DNA of 64,000 nt from PALSA-612 sp963765295 (lineage in GTDB: Bacteria > Actinomycetota > Thermoleophilia > Gaiellales > Gaiellaceae). This document shows, piece by piece, positions 1 to 8,237 of the stretch (position 1 is its first letter; each line of letters begins with the position of its first letter). The notes under the pieces were generated by a model. The model ran no database searches. It was given only the letters and a program-made list of their open reading frames with translations, and had not been told where the DNA came from. The stretch lies in assembly GCA_963765295.1 (NCBI GenBank), contig CAVXVO010000008.1:252290-316289 (forward strand), read 5' to 3'. The position numbers and the translations under genes are program-made.

Positions 1-862
1 CGAGGACATGCTCACCGTCGGCATGGTCGTCGGCCTCGACTACCGCGACGTCGAGCTGTCCGTCCACGACCTGCTCCAGGAGCTGAAGACGCACCCCAAG
101 ATCACGAAGCTCCTGCGCGGCGGCGAGCGGGTCGCGTGGGGTGCGAAGACGATCCCCGAGGGCGGCTGGTATGCACTGCCGAAGGCGCTGCACGCGCCGG
201 GCCTCCTGCTCACGGGCGACGCGGCCGGAACCGTCAACGTGCCGGCGCTGAAGGGCATTCACTACGCGATCGAGTCGGGGATCCTGGCGGCGGAGGCGAT
301 CTTCGCCGCGCTGCAGCCGGGCGAGGTCGTCTGGCGGCCGAACGCGCTCGCGCCGTACGACCAGGCGGTGCGCTCGGGCCTGATCGGCAAGGACCTCTTC
401 CGGGTCCGCAACATGCGCCAGGTGTTCGAGAAGGGCTTCGTGCGCGGGGCGGCGATGGCCGGAGCGGCCACCGCGTCGCTCGGCCATGTCCCGCACGGAC
501 GCGTCGGCGGCGAGCGCGACGCCGATCAGGAGCTCCTGTCCACGGATCGCGCGAAGAGCTACCCCGTGCCCGACGGGAAGCTGACGTTCGACAAGCTGTC
601 GTCGGTCTACCTGAGCGGCAACAAGACGCGCGACGACGCGCCCAACCACATCCGAATCGAAACGCGGGTCCCGCGACAGGTGGCCGAGCTCTGGGTACAG
701 ATGTGCCCCGCGCAGGTCTACGAGATCGGCCCCGAGGACGCCGGCAAGGTGCAGGTCGTCGTCACGCCGTCGAACTGCGTCCAGTGCGGCGCGATCACCG
801 CCAAGGGCGGCCGGCTCACTCCGCCCGAGGGCGGCGCCGGGCCCGAGTACACCGTTACCTAG
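1..862 (+). CDS. Electron-transfer flavoprotein:quinone oxidoreductase (5' truncated)
   Basis: The window opens inside this gene; the frame is open from base 2 and only about the last 286 residues are present. The enzyme moves electrons from reduced ETF through FAD (and usually a 4Fe-4S cluster) to the membrane quinone pool. Visible are the end of the FAD domain, with GAKTIPEGG and GDAAGTVNVPALKGIHYA, and a C-terminal ferredoxin-like domain with CPAQVYE, NCVQC and PPEGGAGPEY, all typical of the family. The family normally supplies four cysteines (CPA plus CxxCxxC); here the last position is isoleucine (CVQCGAI), so only three ligands remain. The next gene is convergent, so this one ends its unit. 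The family call is secure; the state of the cluster is open. Confidence 0.93.
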   Translation, partial: EDMLTVGMVVGLDYRDVELSVHDLLQELKTHPKITKLLRGGERVAWGAKTIPEGGWYALPKALHAPGLLLTGDAAGTVNVPALKGIHYAIESGILAAEAIFAALQPGEVVWRPNALAPYDQAVRSGLIGKDLFRVRNMRQVFEKGFVRGAAMAGAATASLGHVPHGRVGGERDADQELLSTDRAKSYPVPDGKLTFDKLSSVYLSGNKTRDDAPNHIRIETRVPRQVAELWVQMCPAQVYEIGPEDAGKVQVVVTPSNCVQCGAITAKGGRLTPPEGGAGPEYTVT

Positions 863-881
863 ACGGCGTTCGGCTTCGGGT

Positions 882-1220
882 CTACGGCCTGTGCTGGACG
901 GAGAGCTCGACCGTGCTGCCGGCCCGGACGCTGGCGCCGGCTTTCGGGGACTGGGCCACGACGAGCCCCCTGAGCGACTGCGCCGTCGTCATGCTCCAGC
1001 CCTTCGGCGAGCTCGCGAAGGGGGGGAGATGCTCGTCTGCGTAGAACCTGAGGCCGACTGCCTCGAGGTTCACGGCCGCGTCGTCGCCCCGGAGCCCCAG
1101 CACGCGCGGAACGGCCACGTTCGCCTTCCTGGTCCCGCTCCGGGAGACGATGGCAAGGGCGGCTCCCGCCCAGACCAGCATCGCCGCCGCAGCGGCCACG
1201 ATCACGTATCTCCCGCGCAT
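882..1220 (-). CDS. Membrane-anchored single PASTA-domain protein
   Basis: A 112-residue protein with an N-terminal hydrophobic segment (about residues 5-26) that acts as signal peptide or anchor. One PASTA-like domain follows (about 36-112): VPRVLGLRGDDA, a central loop, then VVAQSPKAGASVRAGSTVELSV. PASTA domains bind peptidoglycan fragments or act as extracytoplasmic spacers, usually on Ser/Thr kinases or penicillin-binding proteins; here the domain stands alone. It is divergent from the threonine dehydratase gene, with a plausible minus-strand -10 box (TACACT, 1238-1233) overlapping that gene's start codon. The exact role is unknown. Confidence 0.75.
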   Translation of the reverse strand: MRGRYVIVAAAAAMLVWAGAALAIVSRSGTRKANVAVPRVLGLRGDDAAVNLEAVGLRFYADEHLPPFASSPKGWSMTTAQSLRGLVVAQSPKAGASVRAGSTVELSVQHRP

Positions 1221-1237
1221 ACGCCAGCTGTCAGTGT

Positions 1238-2212
1238 ATGCACGTGACCGGTGCGCCCCTCCCGACGCGGGCCGACGTGCTCGCCGCGCGCGAGACGATC
1301 GCCGGTCGCGTGCACCGCACGCCCACGGTCACGTCGTCGACGCTCGGCGCGCGCATCGGCGCCGATGCGCTCCTGAAGGCCGAGCTGTTCCAGAAGACGG
1401 GCTCGTTCAAGCCGCGCGGGGTGCTGACGAAGCTCGCCGCGCTGAGCGCCAAGGAGAAGGAGCGCGGCGTCGTCACCTGGTCGGCCGGAAACCACGCGCA
1501 GGCGGTCGCCTGGGCGGCCGCGAGCGAGGGGATCGACTGCCTCGTCGTCATGTCCGCCGGCGCCAACCCGCTCAAGGTGGCTGCGACGCGTGGCTACGGC
1601 GCCACGGTCGACCTCGAGGCGCCCGAGCACGCCGCGGCGTACGAGCGGCTGCTGCAGATCATCGATGAGTCGGGCCGCACCTACGTGCCGCCGTTCGACG
1701 ATCCGCACGTGATCTCCGGGCAGGGAACGGTCGGGCTCGAGATCGCCGAGGACGTGCCCCACGCCGATCTGATCGTCTGCCCGATCGGCGGCGGCGGTCT
1801 GATCGCCGGCATCGCGACGGCTGTCGACACCCGGATCGTCGGCGTCGAGCCCGAGCTCTCGGCCGCGTTCACGGCCGGTCTCGCGGCGGGGAAGAGCGTC
1901 CACGTCGAGCTCTTGCCGACGACCGCGGACGGCCTCGCCCCGCCGTTCGCGGGCGAGCTGAACCTGGCGATCGGGCGCGAGCGCGTCGACGAGGTCGTGC
2001 TCGTCACCGAGGACGAGATCGCCGCCGGGATGCGCTTCCTGTACGCGCGCGCAAAGCTCGCCTGCGAGCCCTCCGGCGCCGCGGCGACCGCCGCCCTGCT
2101 CGCCGGCAAGGTCGCGGTCGAGCCCGGTTCCACCGTCGTCGCCATCGTCTCGGGCGGCAACGCGGCCGCGAAAGTCGCCTCTGCTATCTTGGCTGAAGCC
2201 GATGAAAGCTGA
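1238..2212 (+). CDS. Threonine/serine dehydratase, PLP-dependent
   Basis: A fold-type II PLP enzyme of 324 residues that deaminates threonine (to 2-oxobutyrate) and/or serine. The PLP-binding lysine is K58 in the GSFKPRG motif. SAGNHAQAVA, the glycine loop GGGGLIAGIA and the C-terminal SGGN motif are all present. There is no C-terminal ACT regulatory domain, so this is the short, catabolic-like or serine-racemase-like form and not the allosteric biosynthetic IlvA. The stop codon lies 11 bases into rpmE, so the two genes may be cotranscribed. Substrate preference cannot be read from the sequence. Confidence 0.88.
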   Translation: MHVTGAPLPTRADVLAARETIAGRVHRTPTVTSSTLGARIGADALLKAELFQKTGSFKPRGVLTKLAALSAKEKERGVVTWSAGNHAQAVAWAAASEGIDCLVVMSAGANPLKVAATRGYGATVDLEAPEHAAAYERLLQIIDESGRTYVPPFDDPHVISGQGTVGLEIAEDVPHADLIVCPIGGGGLIAGIATAVDTRIVGVEPELSAAFTAGLAAGKSVHVELLPTTADGLAPPFAGELNLAIGRERVDEVVLVTEDEIAAGMRFLYARAKLACEPSGAAATAALLAGKVAVEPGSTVVAIVSGGNAAAKVASAILAEADES

Positions 2213-2498
2213 CATTCATCCCGAATACGTCCTGGCGACCGTTCACTGCTCCTGCGGTAACGAGTTCGTCACCCGGTCGACGAAGCCCGAGCTCCACGTC
2301 GAGATCTGCTCGGCCTGCCATCCCTTCTACACGGGCAAGCAGAAGCTCGTCGACACCGGTGGTCGCGTCGAGCGCTTCCAGCGCCGGCTCGAGCGCGCCG
2401 GCAAGAGTCTAGAACCAGCCGATGAACGTCGGCGGGCAAGCCGTCCTCGAGGGCGTGATGATGCGCAGCCCGTCCAGCTGGGCGGTCGCCGTGCGTAA
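2202..2498 (+). CDS. rpmE: 50S ribosomal protein L31
   Basis: Zinc-binding form of bL31, with CSCGNEF and CSACHPFYTG carrying the four-cysteine site; it sits at the central protuberance and bridges to the 30S subunit. The frame gives 98 residues against the usual 66-75. The homologous part ends near residue 67 (RRLERAGKS). The last 25 or so codons are Arg-rich and overlap the first 77 bases of the next gene. If one extra base lay just before 2412 the frame would stop there at a TAG, giving normal length and no overlap, so the tail may be artefactual. rpmE-prfA proximity is typical of actinobacteria. Confidence 0.92.
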   Translation: MKADIHPEYVLATVHCSCGNEFVTRSTKPELHVEICSACHPFYTGKQKLVDTGGRVERFQRRLERAGKSLEPADERRRASRPRGRDDAQPVQLGGRRA

Positions 2499-3333
2499 GC
2501 CCGACGGCGCCATCGCGGCGGTCTGCCAGCCGATCAGCTCGCCGATGGCGAAGCGGTGGATCTACCGCCTCCCGGTCATCCGCGGCGTGATCGCGCTCGG
2601 TGAGTCGCTCGCGATTGGCTTCCGCGCGCTTGCGATCTCGGCGCAGTACGCAGCGCAGGAGGAGGGAGACGACGGCGAGGTCAAGACCGAGCTGTCCCGC
2701 GGGCAGCTGATCTTCGCGTTCGCGATCTCGATCGGCTTCGCCGTGATGCTGTTCAAGGTCGGCCCGGCGCTGATCACGAGCCGCATCGGCTTCAAGTCGA
2801 CGGGCGCGTTCGTGATCGTCGAGGGCCTGATCCGCGTCGCGATCTTCATCCTCTACCTGTCGCTGATCTCGCTGCTTCCCGACCTGCGCCGCGTCTTCCA
2901 GTACCACGCGGCCGAGCACAAGGCGATCAACGCCTACGAGGCCGGGGAGGAGCTGACCCCGGAGCGCGTCCAGCGCTTCAGCCTCATCCACCCGCGCTGC
3001 GGGACGGCCTTCCTGCTCTGGGTGATGGTGATCGCGATCTTCGTCTTCGCCTTCTTCGGCCGGCCGCCCTGGTACTGGCTGATCGCGACCCGCATCCTGC
3101 TGCTGCCCGTGATCGCCGGGATCGCCTACGAGCTGATCCGCTTCGCCGGCAAGCACCAGGACAACACCTATCTGATGGCGATGCTCGCGCCGGGGCTGTG
3201 GTTGCAGCGGCTGACGACGCGCCAGCCGACGCTCGACCAGATCGAGGTCTCGATCCAGGCGCTCAAGGACGTGCTCGAACGCGAGGGGCAGGCGGCGCCG
3301 GGCGCCGAAGCCCGTGTCGAAGTGATGGCGTAG
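2422..3333 (+). CDS. DUF1385 (YqhQ-like) integral membrane protein
   Basis: A 303-residue membrane protein of the DUF1385 family. It starts with the family's hallmark N-terminus GGQAVLEGVMMR, which fixes the ATG at 2422. Several hydrophobic segments follow (about residues 96-117, 133-155, 200-220 and 225-245). A conserved polar stretch, FQYHAAEHKAINAYEAGE, leads to a cysteine in HPRCGTAF; the His/Glu/Cys pattern suggests a metal or redox site, but the biochemical role is unknown to me. In actinobacterial and Firmicute genomes the gene often sits between rpmE and prfA, as here. Confidence 0.9.
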   Translation: MNVGGQAVLEGVMMRSPSSWAVAVRKPDGAIAAVCQPISSPMAKRWIYRLPVIRGVIALGESLAIGFRALAISAQYAAQEEGDDGEVKTELSRGQLIFAFAISIGFAVMLFKVGPALITSRIGFKSTGAFVIVEGLIRVAIFILYLSLISLLPDLRRVFQYHAAEHKAINAYEAGEELTPERVQRFSLIHPRCGTAFLLWVMVIAIFVFAFFGRPPWYWLIATRILLLPVIAGIAYELIRFAGKHQDNTYLMAMLAPGLWLQRLTTRQPTLDQIEVSIQALKDVLEREGQAAPGAEARVEVMA

Positions 3334-3338
3334 CCGGC

Positions 3339-3782
3339 ATGCCGCGGATCGAGCGCATCGCCGAAGCGGTCTGGCAAGGCCGCGTCGCCAGCGGGTCGGG
3401 CACGATCGCCGGCCGCTCCTCTGGCGCTTTCGAGCTCGCCTACAGCGAGCCGACCCGCGTCGCCGACCCGGACGGCGAGACGAGCCCGGAGGAGCTGATC
3501 GCCGCCGCGCACGCCGGGTGCTTCGCGATGTCGCTCGCCGCTGAGCTCTCGAAGCTCCAGCTCGAGCCGCGACGCCTGTCGGTGACGGCCACGTGCGTCA
3601 TGGACGAGGTCGAGGGCAAGGGACATCTCGTCGTCGCCTCGGAGCTCCGCGTCCGGGCGGACGTGCCCGAGCTCGACGAGGCGACCCTGCACGACGCCGT
3701 CGAGCGAGCCGACGCGGGCTGTCCCATCTCGACGCTGATCCGCGGCACGGCGGCCGTCTCGGTCGCGGCCCAGCTCGTCTGA
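3339..3782 (+). CDS. OsmC family peroxiredoxin
   Basis: An OsmC/Ohr-type thiol peroxidase of 147 residues that reduces organic hydroperoxides. The two redox cysteines are C61 in HAGCFAMSLAAEL and C128 in DAGCPISTLIRG, with the expected Glu nearby in the long helix. I chose the ATG at 3339, six bases after the DUF1385 stop. A longer frame begins at 3198, but its extra 47 residues are low-complexity Arg/Gly sequence overlapping the upstream gene. OsmC members are usually homodimers with the active site at the interface. Confidence 0.9.
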   Translation: MPRIERIAEAVWQGRVASGSGTIAGRSSGAFELAYSEPTRVADPDGETSPEELIAAAHAGCFAMSLAAELSKLQLEPRRLSVTATCVMDEVEGKGHLVVASELRVRADVPELDEATLHDAVERADAGCPISTLIRGTAAVSVAAQLV

Positions 3783-3792
3783 CTCGCGGGGC

Positions 3793-3798
3793 TACCCT
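3793..3798 (+). promoter_or_regulatory. -10 box (TACCCT) for leaderless prfA
   Basis: TACCCT ends 6 bases before the prfA ATG, so transcription would begin at or next to the start codon. The same geometry recurs upstream of at least ten other genes here. No good -35 hexamer was seen. Confidence 0.55.
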
Positions 3799-3804
3799 GT
3801 CGCC

Positions 3805-4854
3805 ATGCCCGACTTCGAGGCACTCGTCGACGACCTGGAGCGCTCGTACCGCGAGGCGCAGGAGCGCATGTCCGATCCTGCCGTCTACGGCGACCGCCGC
3901 GACGCGGCCGAGGCCGGCAGGCGCCTGAAAGAGCTCGAAGGGCCACACCGGCTCGCCGAGGATTGGCGCGCCGTGCAGGCCGAGCTCGCGGATGCCCGTG
4001 CCGACAGCGAGCTGGCCGAGCTCGTCCCCGAGTACGAGGTGCGGCTCGCCGAGCTCGAGGAGGAGCTGAAGCTCGCGCTCGTGGAGAACGACCCCGCCGA
4101 CCGCAAGGACGTGATCGTCGAGATCCGCTCCGGCGTCGGCGGCGACGAGGCGGCGCTCTGGGCCGACGACGTGTTCCGCATGCTCACCCGCTACGCGGAG
4201 CGCCTCGGCTACAAGTGGGAGACGATCTCCGCCAATCCGAACGAGGGTGGCGGGATGAAGGAGGTCGTCTTCGCGGCCAAGGGCGACGGCGCCTACGCCG
4301 TGTTCAAGTGGGAGGGCGGCACGCACCGCGTCCAGCGTGTGCCGCAGACGGAGTCGCAGGGCCGCATCCACACGTCGACGGCGACCGTCGCCGTGATGCC
4401 CGAGGCCGAGGAGGTCGAGGTGGAGATCGACCAGTCCGACCTCAAGATCGACGTCTACCGGTCGAGCGGGCCGGGTGGGCAGAGCGTCAACACGACCGAC
4501 TCGGCCGTCCGCATCACGCACGTGCCGACGGGCATCGTCGTCTCGATGCAGGACGAGCGCTCGCAGCTGCAGAACCGCGAGCGCGCGATGCGCGTTCTTC
4601 GTGCGCGCCTGTACGAGGCGGAGCGCGAGCGACAGGACGCTGAGATGACGGACGCCCGTCGCGCGCAGGTGGGCACGGGCGAAAGGGCCGAGAAGATCCG
4701 CACGTACAACTACGCGGAGGGCCGGGTCACCGACCACCGCATCAAGCTGACGCAGCACCGGCTCGACCAGATCCTCGAGGGCGACCTCGGCGACTTCACC
4801 GAGGCCCTCGCAGCCGAGGATCGCCGCCGGGCGCTCGAGACCGTCGCTTCTTGA
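3805..4854 (+). CDS. prfA: Peptide chain release factor 1
   Basis: RF1 reads UAA and UAG and triggers peptidyl-tRNA hydrolysis. This 349-residue protein carries the anticodon-like PxT motif (P180-Q-T182 in RVPQTESQGRIHTS) that separates RF1 from RF2, and the universal GGQ motif at residues 224-226 (GPGGQSVNTTDSAVRITH), whose Gln is methylated by PrmC. An N-terminal coiled-coil domain covers about residues 1-95. The ATG follows a -10-like TACCCT by 6 bases, with no Shine-Dalgarno. It overlaps prmC by four bases (TTGA), so factor and modifying enzyme are translationally coupled. Confidence 0.97.
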   Translation: MPDFEALVDDLERSYREAQERMSDPAVYGDRRDAAEAGRRLKELEGPHRLAEDWRAVQAELADARADSELAELVPEYEVRLAELEEELKLALVENDPADRKDVIVEIRSGVGGDEAALWADDVFRMLTRYAERLGYKWETISANPNEGGGMKEVVFAAKGDGAYAVFKWEGGTHRVQRVPQTESQGRIHTSTATVAVMPEAEEVEVEIDQSDLKIDVYRSSGPGGQSVNTTDSAVRITHVPTGIVVSMQDERSQLQNRERAMRVLRARLYEAERERQDAEMTDARRAQVGTGERAEKIRTYNYAEGRVTDHRIKLTQHRLDQILEGDLGDFTEALAAEDRRRALETVAS

Positions 4855-5687
4855 CCGTCGGCGACGTCCTCAAGGCGTCCACGGACTTCCTGGCCGGCAA
4901 GGGCGTGCCGAACCCCCGCCTGGATGCCGAGCACCTCGTCGCGAAGGCGCTCGGCGTGTCGCGGCTCGACCTCTACCTGCAGCACGACCGGCCGTTGACG
5001 GAGGCGGAGCTCGCGGCGGCGCGTGAGCTCGTCCGCCGCCGGGGAACGCGTGAGCCGCTCGCCTACGTGCTCGGTGACTGGGGCTTCCGGAGATTGACGC
5101 TGACGACCGACCGGCGGGCGCTCGTTCCCCGGCCCGAGACCGAGATCGTGGTCGAGCGCTGCCTGGCCCTCCTCGACGGGATCGACGCGCCCGAGGTGCT
5201 CGACGTCGGCGCCGGCACGGGCGCGATCGCGCTTGCCGTCGCCGACGAGCACCCCGGCGCGCGGGTGACCGCGATCGACGTCTCCGCCGACGCGCTCGCG
5301 CTCGCGGCCGAGAACGTCGAGCGCACCGGGCTCGGCGGCCGCGTCACGCTTGTCGAGCACGACCTTCGCGCCGGCCTGCCCGGCGGCCCGTATGACCTCG
5401 TCGTCTCGAATCCGCCGTACGTGCTGCCGCAGGAGATCGAGACGCTCGAGCCCGAGGTGCGCGAGTGGGAGCCGCGGACGGCGCTCGTCGGCCGCGGTGC
5501 GACGGAAGCGGTCGTCGAGGCGGCGCCGCGCGCGCTCGGCACGGACGGGCGGCTCGTGCTCGAGGTCGGTGACGGCACGGCCGAGGCGGTGGCGCAGCTG
5601 CTCACGGACGCCGGCTTCCGGGACGTCGTGCGGACAGCAGATCTGACGGGACGCGACCGGGTCGTCGAGGGGCGATGGGAGTCGTAG
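4851..5687 (+). CDS. prmC: Release factor glutamine methyltransferase PrmC (HemK)
   Basis: An AdoMet-dependent N5-glutamine methyltransferase of 278 residues that methylates the GGQ glutamine of release factors. An N-terminal helical substrate domain (about residues 1-80) precedes a Rossmann-like domain with the AdoMet loop VLDVGAGTGAIAL and the catalytic NPPY motif (N187-Y190), which positions the Gln amide. The start is TTG, overlapping the prfA stop in TTGA. The 3' end overlaps tsaC by 13 bases, giving a tight prfA-prmC-tsaC unit. Both release factor genes are in this window. Confidence 0.96.
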   Translation: MTVGDVLKASTDFLAGKGVPNPRLDAEHLVAKALGVSRLDLYLQHDRPLTEAELAAARELVRRRGTREPLAYVLGDWGFRRLTLTTDRRALVPRPETEIVVERCLALLDGIDAPEVLDVGAGTGAIALAVADEHPGARVTAIDVSADALALAAENVERTGLGGRVTLVEHDLRAGLPGGPYDLVVSNPPYVLPQEIETLEPEVREWEPRTALVGRGATEAVVEAAPRALGTDGRLVLEVGDGTAEAVAQLLTDAGFRDVVRTADLTGRDRVVEGRWES

Positions 5688-6277
5688 ACGACGCCGTCGC
5701 CGCGCTCGAGGCCGGTGAGCTAGTCGTGCTCCCGACGGACACCGTCTACGGGCTCGCCGCCACCGCCTCCCGCGAGGAGCCCGTCCGCCGGCTGCTCGCG
5801 CTCAAGGGGAAGCCTCGAGGAACGCCCGTCGCCCTTGTCGCAGCGAGCGTCGATGGGCTGCTCGAGCTCGTGCCGGAGCTCGAGGGACGCGACGGGACGA
5901 TCGCACGCACGCTCCTGCCCGGCCCGTACACACTCGTCCTCGGGAACCCGGCGACTCGGTTCCCGTGGCTCTGCGGCGAGACGCCGGGCTCGATCGGCGT
6001 GCGCGTGCCCCGGCTCGCCGGGGACGCGGCGGCGATCCTCGAGCGGGCCGGCGCGGTCGCCGCCACGAGCGCGAATCTCCACGGCGGGGCCGACCCGCGC
6101 ACGCTCGCCGACGTGCCCGAGGTGGTTCGTGCGGTGGCGCTGCTCGTCGACGCCGGCGAGCTGCCCGGCACCGCGTCGACGGTCATCGACTTCACCGTCT
6201 CGGAGCCGCGCGTGATCCGTGAGGGCGCCGCGCCGGCGGGAGAGGCGATCGACCGCGTGCGCTCGGCGCTTCGCTGA
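5675..6277 (+). CDS. tsaC: L-threonylcarbamoyladenylate synthase (Sua5/YwlC/TsaC)
   Basis: Makes threonylcarbamoyl-AMP from Thr, bicarbonate and ATP, the first step of t6A37 modification in ANN-decoding tRNAs. At 200 residues it matches the TsaC-only form without the Sua5 C-terminal domain. Recognisable segments are the N-terminal VLPTDTVYGLAA, the basic LKGKPRGTPVAL, GPYTLVL, and the nucleotide-binding TSANLHGGADP. The start ATG overlaps the prmC end, and prfA-prmC-tsaC order is standard in actinobacteria. No frameshift or odd residue was noticed. Confidence 0.95.
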   Translation: MGVVDDAVAALEAGELVVLPTDTVYGLAATASREEPVRRLLALKGKPRGTPVALVAASVDGLLELVPELEGRDGTIARTLLPGPYTLVLGNPATRFPWLCGETPGSIGVRVPRLAGDAAAILERAGAVAATSANLHGGADPRTLADVPEVVRAVALLVDAGELPGTASTVIDFTVSEPRVIREGAAPAGEAIDRVRSALR

Positions 6278-6290
6278 CCCGGTCGGCGAG

Positions 6291-6296
6291 TACCAT
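6291..6296 (+). promoter_or_regulatory. -10 box (TACCAT) for leaderless glyA
   Basis: TACCAT ends 7 bases before the glyA GTG start, the spacing seen at other leaderless-type starts in this window. No Shine-Dalgarno precedes the GTG. Confidence 0.5.
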
Positions 6297-6303
6297 CCGC
6301 GAC

Positions 6304-7596
6304 GTGGCGGTCGTGCAGCACTCGCTGAGCGAGCTCCGGGCTGCGGCGCTCGCCGACGTCGACCCCGAGATCGCCGACCTGCTCGGCCGCGAGCTCGACC
6401 GGCAGCGCGGCCAGATCGAGCTGATCGCGTCCGAGAACTTCACCTGGCCGGCCGTCCTCGAGGCGGTCGGCAGCGTGCCGACGAACAAGTACGCCGAGGG
6501 CTATCCGGGCAGGCGCTACTACGGCGGTTGCGAGGTCGTGGACGAGATCGAGCAGCTCGCGATCGACCGCGCCAAGGCGCTCTTCGGCGCCGAGCACGCC
6601 AACGTCCAGCCGCACGCGGGCGCCCAGACGAACATGGCCGTCTACTTCGCCTGCCTCGACCCGGGCGACACGATCCTCTCGCTCGAGCTCGCACACGGCG
6701 GCCATCTCACGCACGGGCTCAAGGTCAACTTCTCCGGACGGCTCTACACGATCGCGCACTACGGAGTCAGTCGTGAGACGAACCTGGTCGACTACGACGA
6801 GGTGCTCGCGATCGCGAAGCAGGTGCGGCCGAAGCTGATCGTGTGCGGCGGGTCGGCCTACCCGCGCACGGTCGAGGCGGATCGCTTTCGCGCGATCGCG
6901 GACGAGGTCGGCGCTTTGCTCCTCTGCGACATGGCCCACTTCGCCGGGCTGGTGGCGGCGGGCCTCCACCCGAACCCGGTGCCGCACTGCGACTTCGTCA
7001 CCTCGACGACGCACAAGACGCTCGCGGGGCCGCGCTCCGGCTTCGTGCTCTGCCGCGAGGAGCACGCCGTCTCGGTCGACCGCGCCGTCTTCCCGGGCAT
7101 GCAGGGCGGCCCGCTCGAGCACACGATCGCCGCGAAGGCGGCGTGTTTCAAGATCGCCGCGTCGGAGCCGTTCCGCGAGTACCAGACCCAGGTGCGCGCG
7201 AACGCCGACCGGCTCGCGCAGGCGCTCGAGCAGGGCGGTCTGGACGTCCTCACGGGCGGCACCGACACGCACCTGCTGCAGGTCGACCTGCGCCGCACGG
7301 ACTGGACGGGAAAGGACGCCGAGGAGCGGCTCGACGAGGTCAAGATCACGGTCAACCGCAACACGGTGCCGTTCGACGAGCGGCCGCCGACGATCGCGTC
7401 GGGCGTCCGCATCGGCACCCCTGCGGCGACGATGCGCGGCTTCGACGAGGACGACTTCGAGGAGGTGGGCCGGGTGATCTGCGACGCGCTCGGGCCCGAT
7501 CCCGACCTGCCGGCGCTGGCGGCGCGGAGCGCGGCGCTCTGCGACCGGCGGCCGCTCTACCCCGGCTTCCGCGGCTGGACGTCGTACCGGGCATGA
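6304..7596 (+). CDS. glyA: Serine hydroxymethyltransferase
   Basis: A PLP enzyme converting serine and tetrahydrofolate to glycine and 5,10-methylene-THF, the main one-carbon source. It has 430 residues, normal for the family. ELIASENFTWPAVLEAVGS and NKYAEGYPGRRYYGG mark the N-terminal substrate region. The PLP Schiff-base lysine is K238 in TSTTHKTLAGPRSG, and the folate loop reads FPGMQGGPLEHTIAAKA. The start is GTG, with a -10 box just upstream and no Shine-Dalgarno, suggesting a leaderless mRNA. It overlaps upp by ATGA. Confidence 0.97.
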   Translation: MAVVQHSLSELRAAALADVDPEIADLLGRELDRQRGQIELIASENFTWPAVLEAVGSVPTNKYAEGYPGRRYYGGCEVVDEIEQLAIDRAKALFGAEHANVQPHAGAQTNMAVYFACLDPGDTILSLELAHGGHLTHGLKVNFSGRLYTIAHYGVSRETNLVDYDEVLAIAKQVRPKLIVCGGSAYPRTVEADRFRAIADEVGALLLCDMAHFAGLVAAGLHPNPVPHCDFVTSTTHKTLAGPRSGFVLCREEHAVSVDRAVFPGMQGGPLEHTIAAKAACFKIAASEPFREYQTQVRANADRLAQALEQGGLDVLTGGTDTHLLQVDLRRTDWTGKDAEERLDEVKITVNRNTVPFDERPPTIASGVRIGTPAATMRGFDEDDFEEVGRVICDALGPDPDLPALAARSAALCDRRPLYPGFRGWTSYRA

Positions 7597-8234
7597 CGTT
7601 CGCGGCCGACAACGTCACGGAGGTCATGCACCCCCTCGCGCGGCACAAGCTCGGGCTGCTGCGCGAGCACTCGACGAGCACCGCCGACTTCCGCCGCCTC
7701 GTCGACGAGCTGACGCTGCTCCTCACCTACGAGGCGACGAAGGACTTCCCGACCGAGCAGATCGAGATCGAGACGCCGCTCGAGCGGACGACGGTCGAGC
7801 GAATCCCCGGCAAGAAGGTGGCGGTGTGCCCGGTGCTGCGGGCCGGTGTCGGAATGCTCGACGGCGTGCTCTCGCTCATCCCGGGTGCGCGGGTCGGCTT
7901 CATCGGCCTCTACCGCGACGAGGAGACGCTGCAGGCGGTCGAGTACTTCGTGAAGCTTCCGAGCGACATCGCCGAGCGGGACGTGCTGGTGCTCGACCCG
8001 ATGCTCGCGACCGGCAACTCGACGGCGGCTGCGATCGAGATCGTCAAGGCGGGCGGCGCGACCTCGGTCGTCGTCATCGCGATCATCGCGGCGCCCGAAG
8101 GCATCCAGCGCGTCCTCGACGACCACCCGGACGTGCGCATCGTCGTCTCCTCGATCGACCGGGGCCTGAACGAGCACGGCTTCATCGTCCCCGGCCTCGG
8201 TGACGCGGGCGACAGGCTCTACGCGACCAGGTAG
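7593..8234 (+). CDS. upp: Uracil phosphoribosyltransferase
   Basis: Pyrimidine salvage enzyme joining uracil and PRPP to UMP. The 213-residue protein has the 13-residue PRPP-binding motif as VLDPMLATGNSTAA, the conserved PVLRAGVGML, and the C-terminal uracil-recognition region GFIVPGLGDAGDRLYAT. The ATG at 7593 overlaps the glyA stop (ATGA) and gives the standard family length; the same frame stays open far upstream only as a shadow of glyA. Coupling of glyA and upp is common in actinobacteria and Firmicutes. Confidence 0.96.
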   Translation: MTFAADNVTEVMHPLARHKLGLLREHSTSTADFRRLVDELTLLLTYEATKDFPTEQIEIETPLERTTVERIPGKKVAVCPVLRAGVGMLDGVLSLIPGARVGFIGLYRDEETLQAVEYFVKLPSDIAERDVLVLDPMLATGNSTAAAIEIVKAGGATSVVVIAIIAAPEGIQRVLDDHPDVRIVVSSIDRGLNEHGFIVPGLGDAGDRLYATR

Positions 8235-8237
8235 GCC

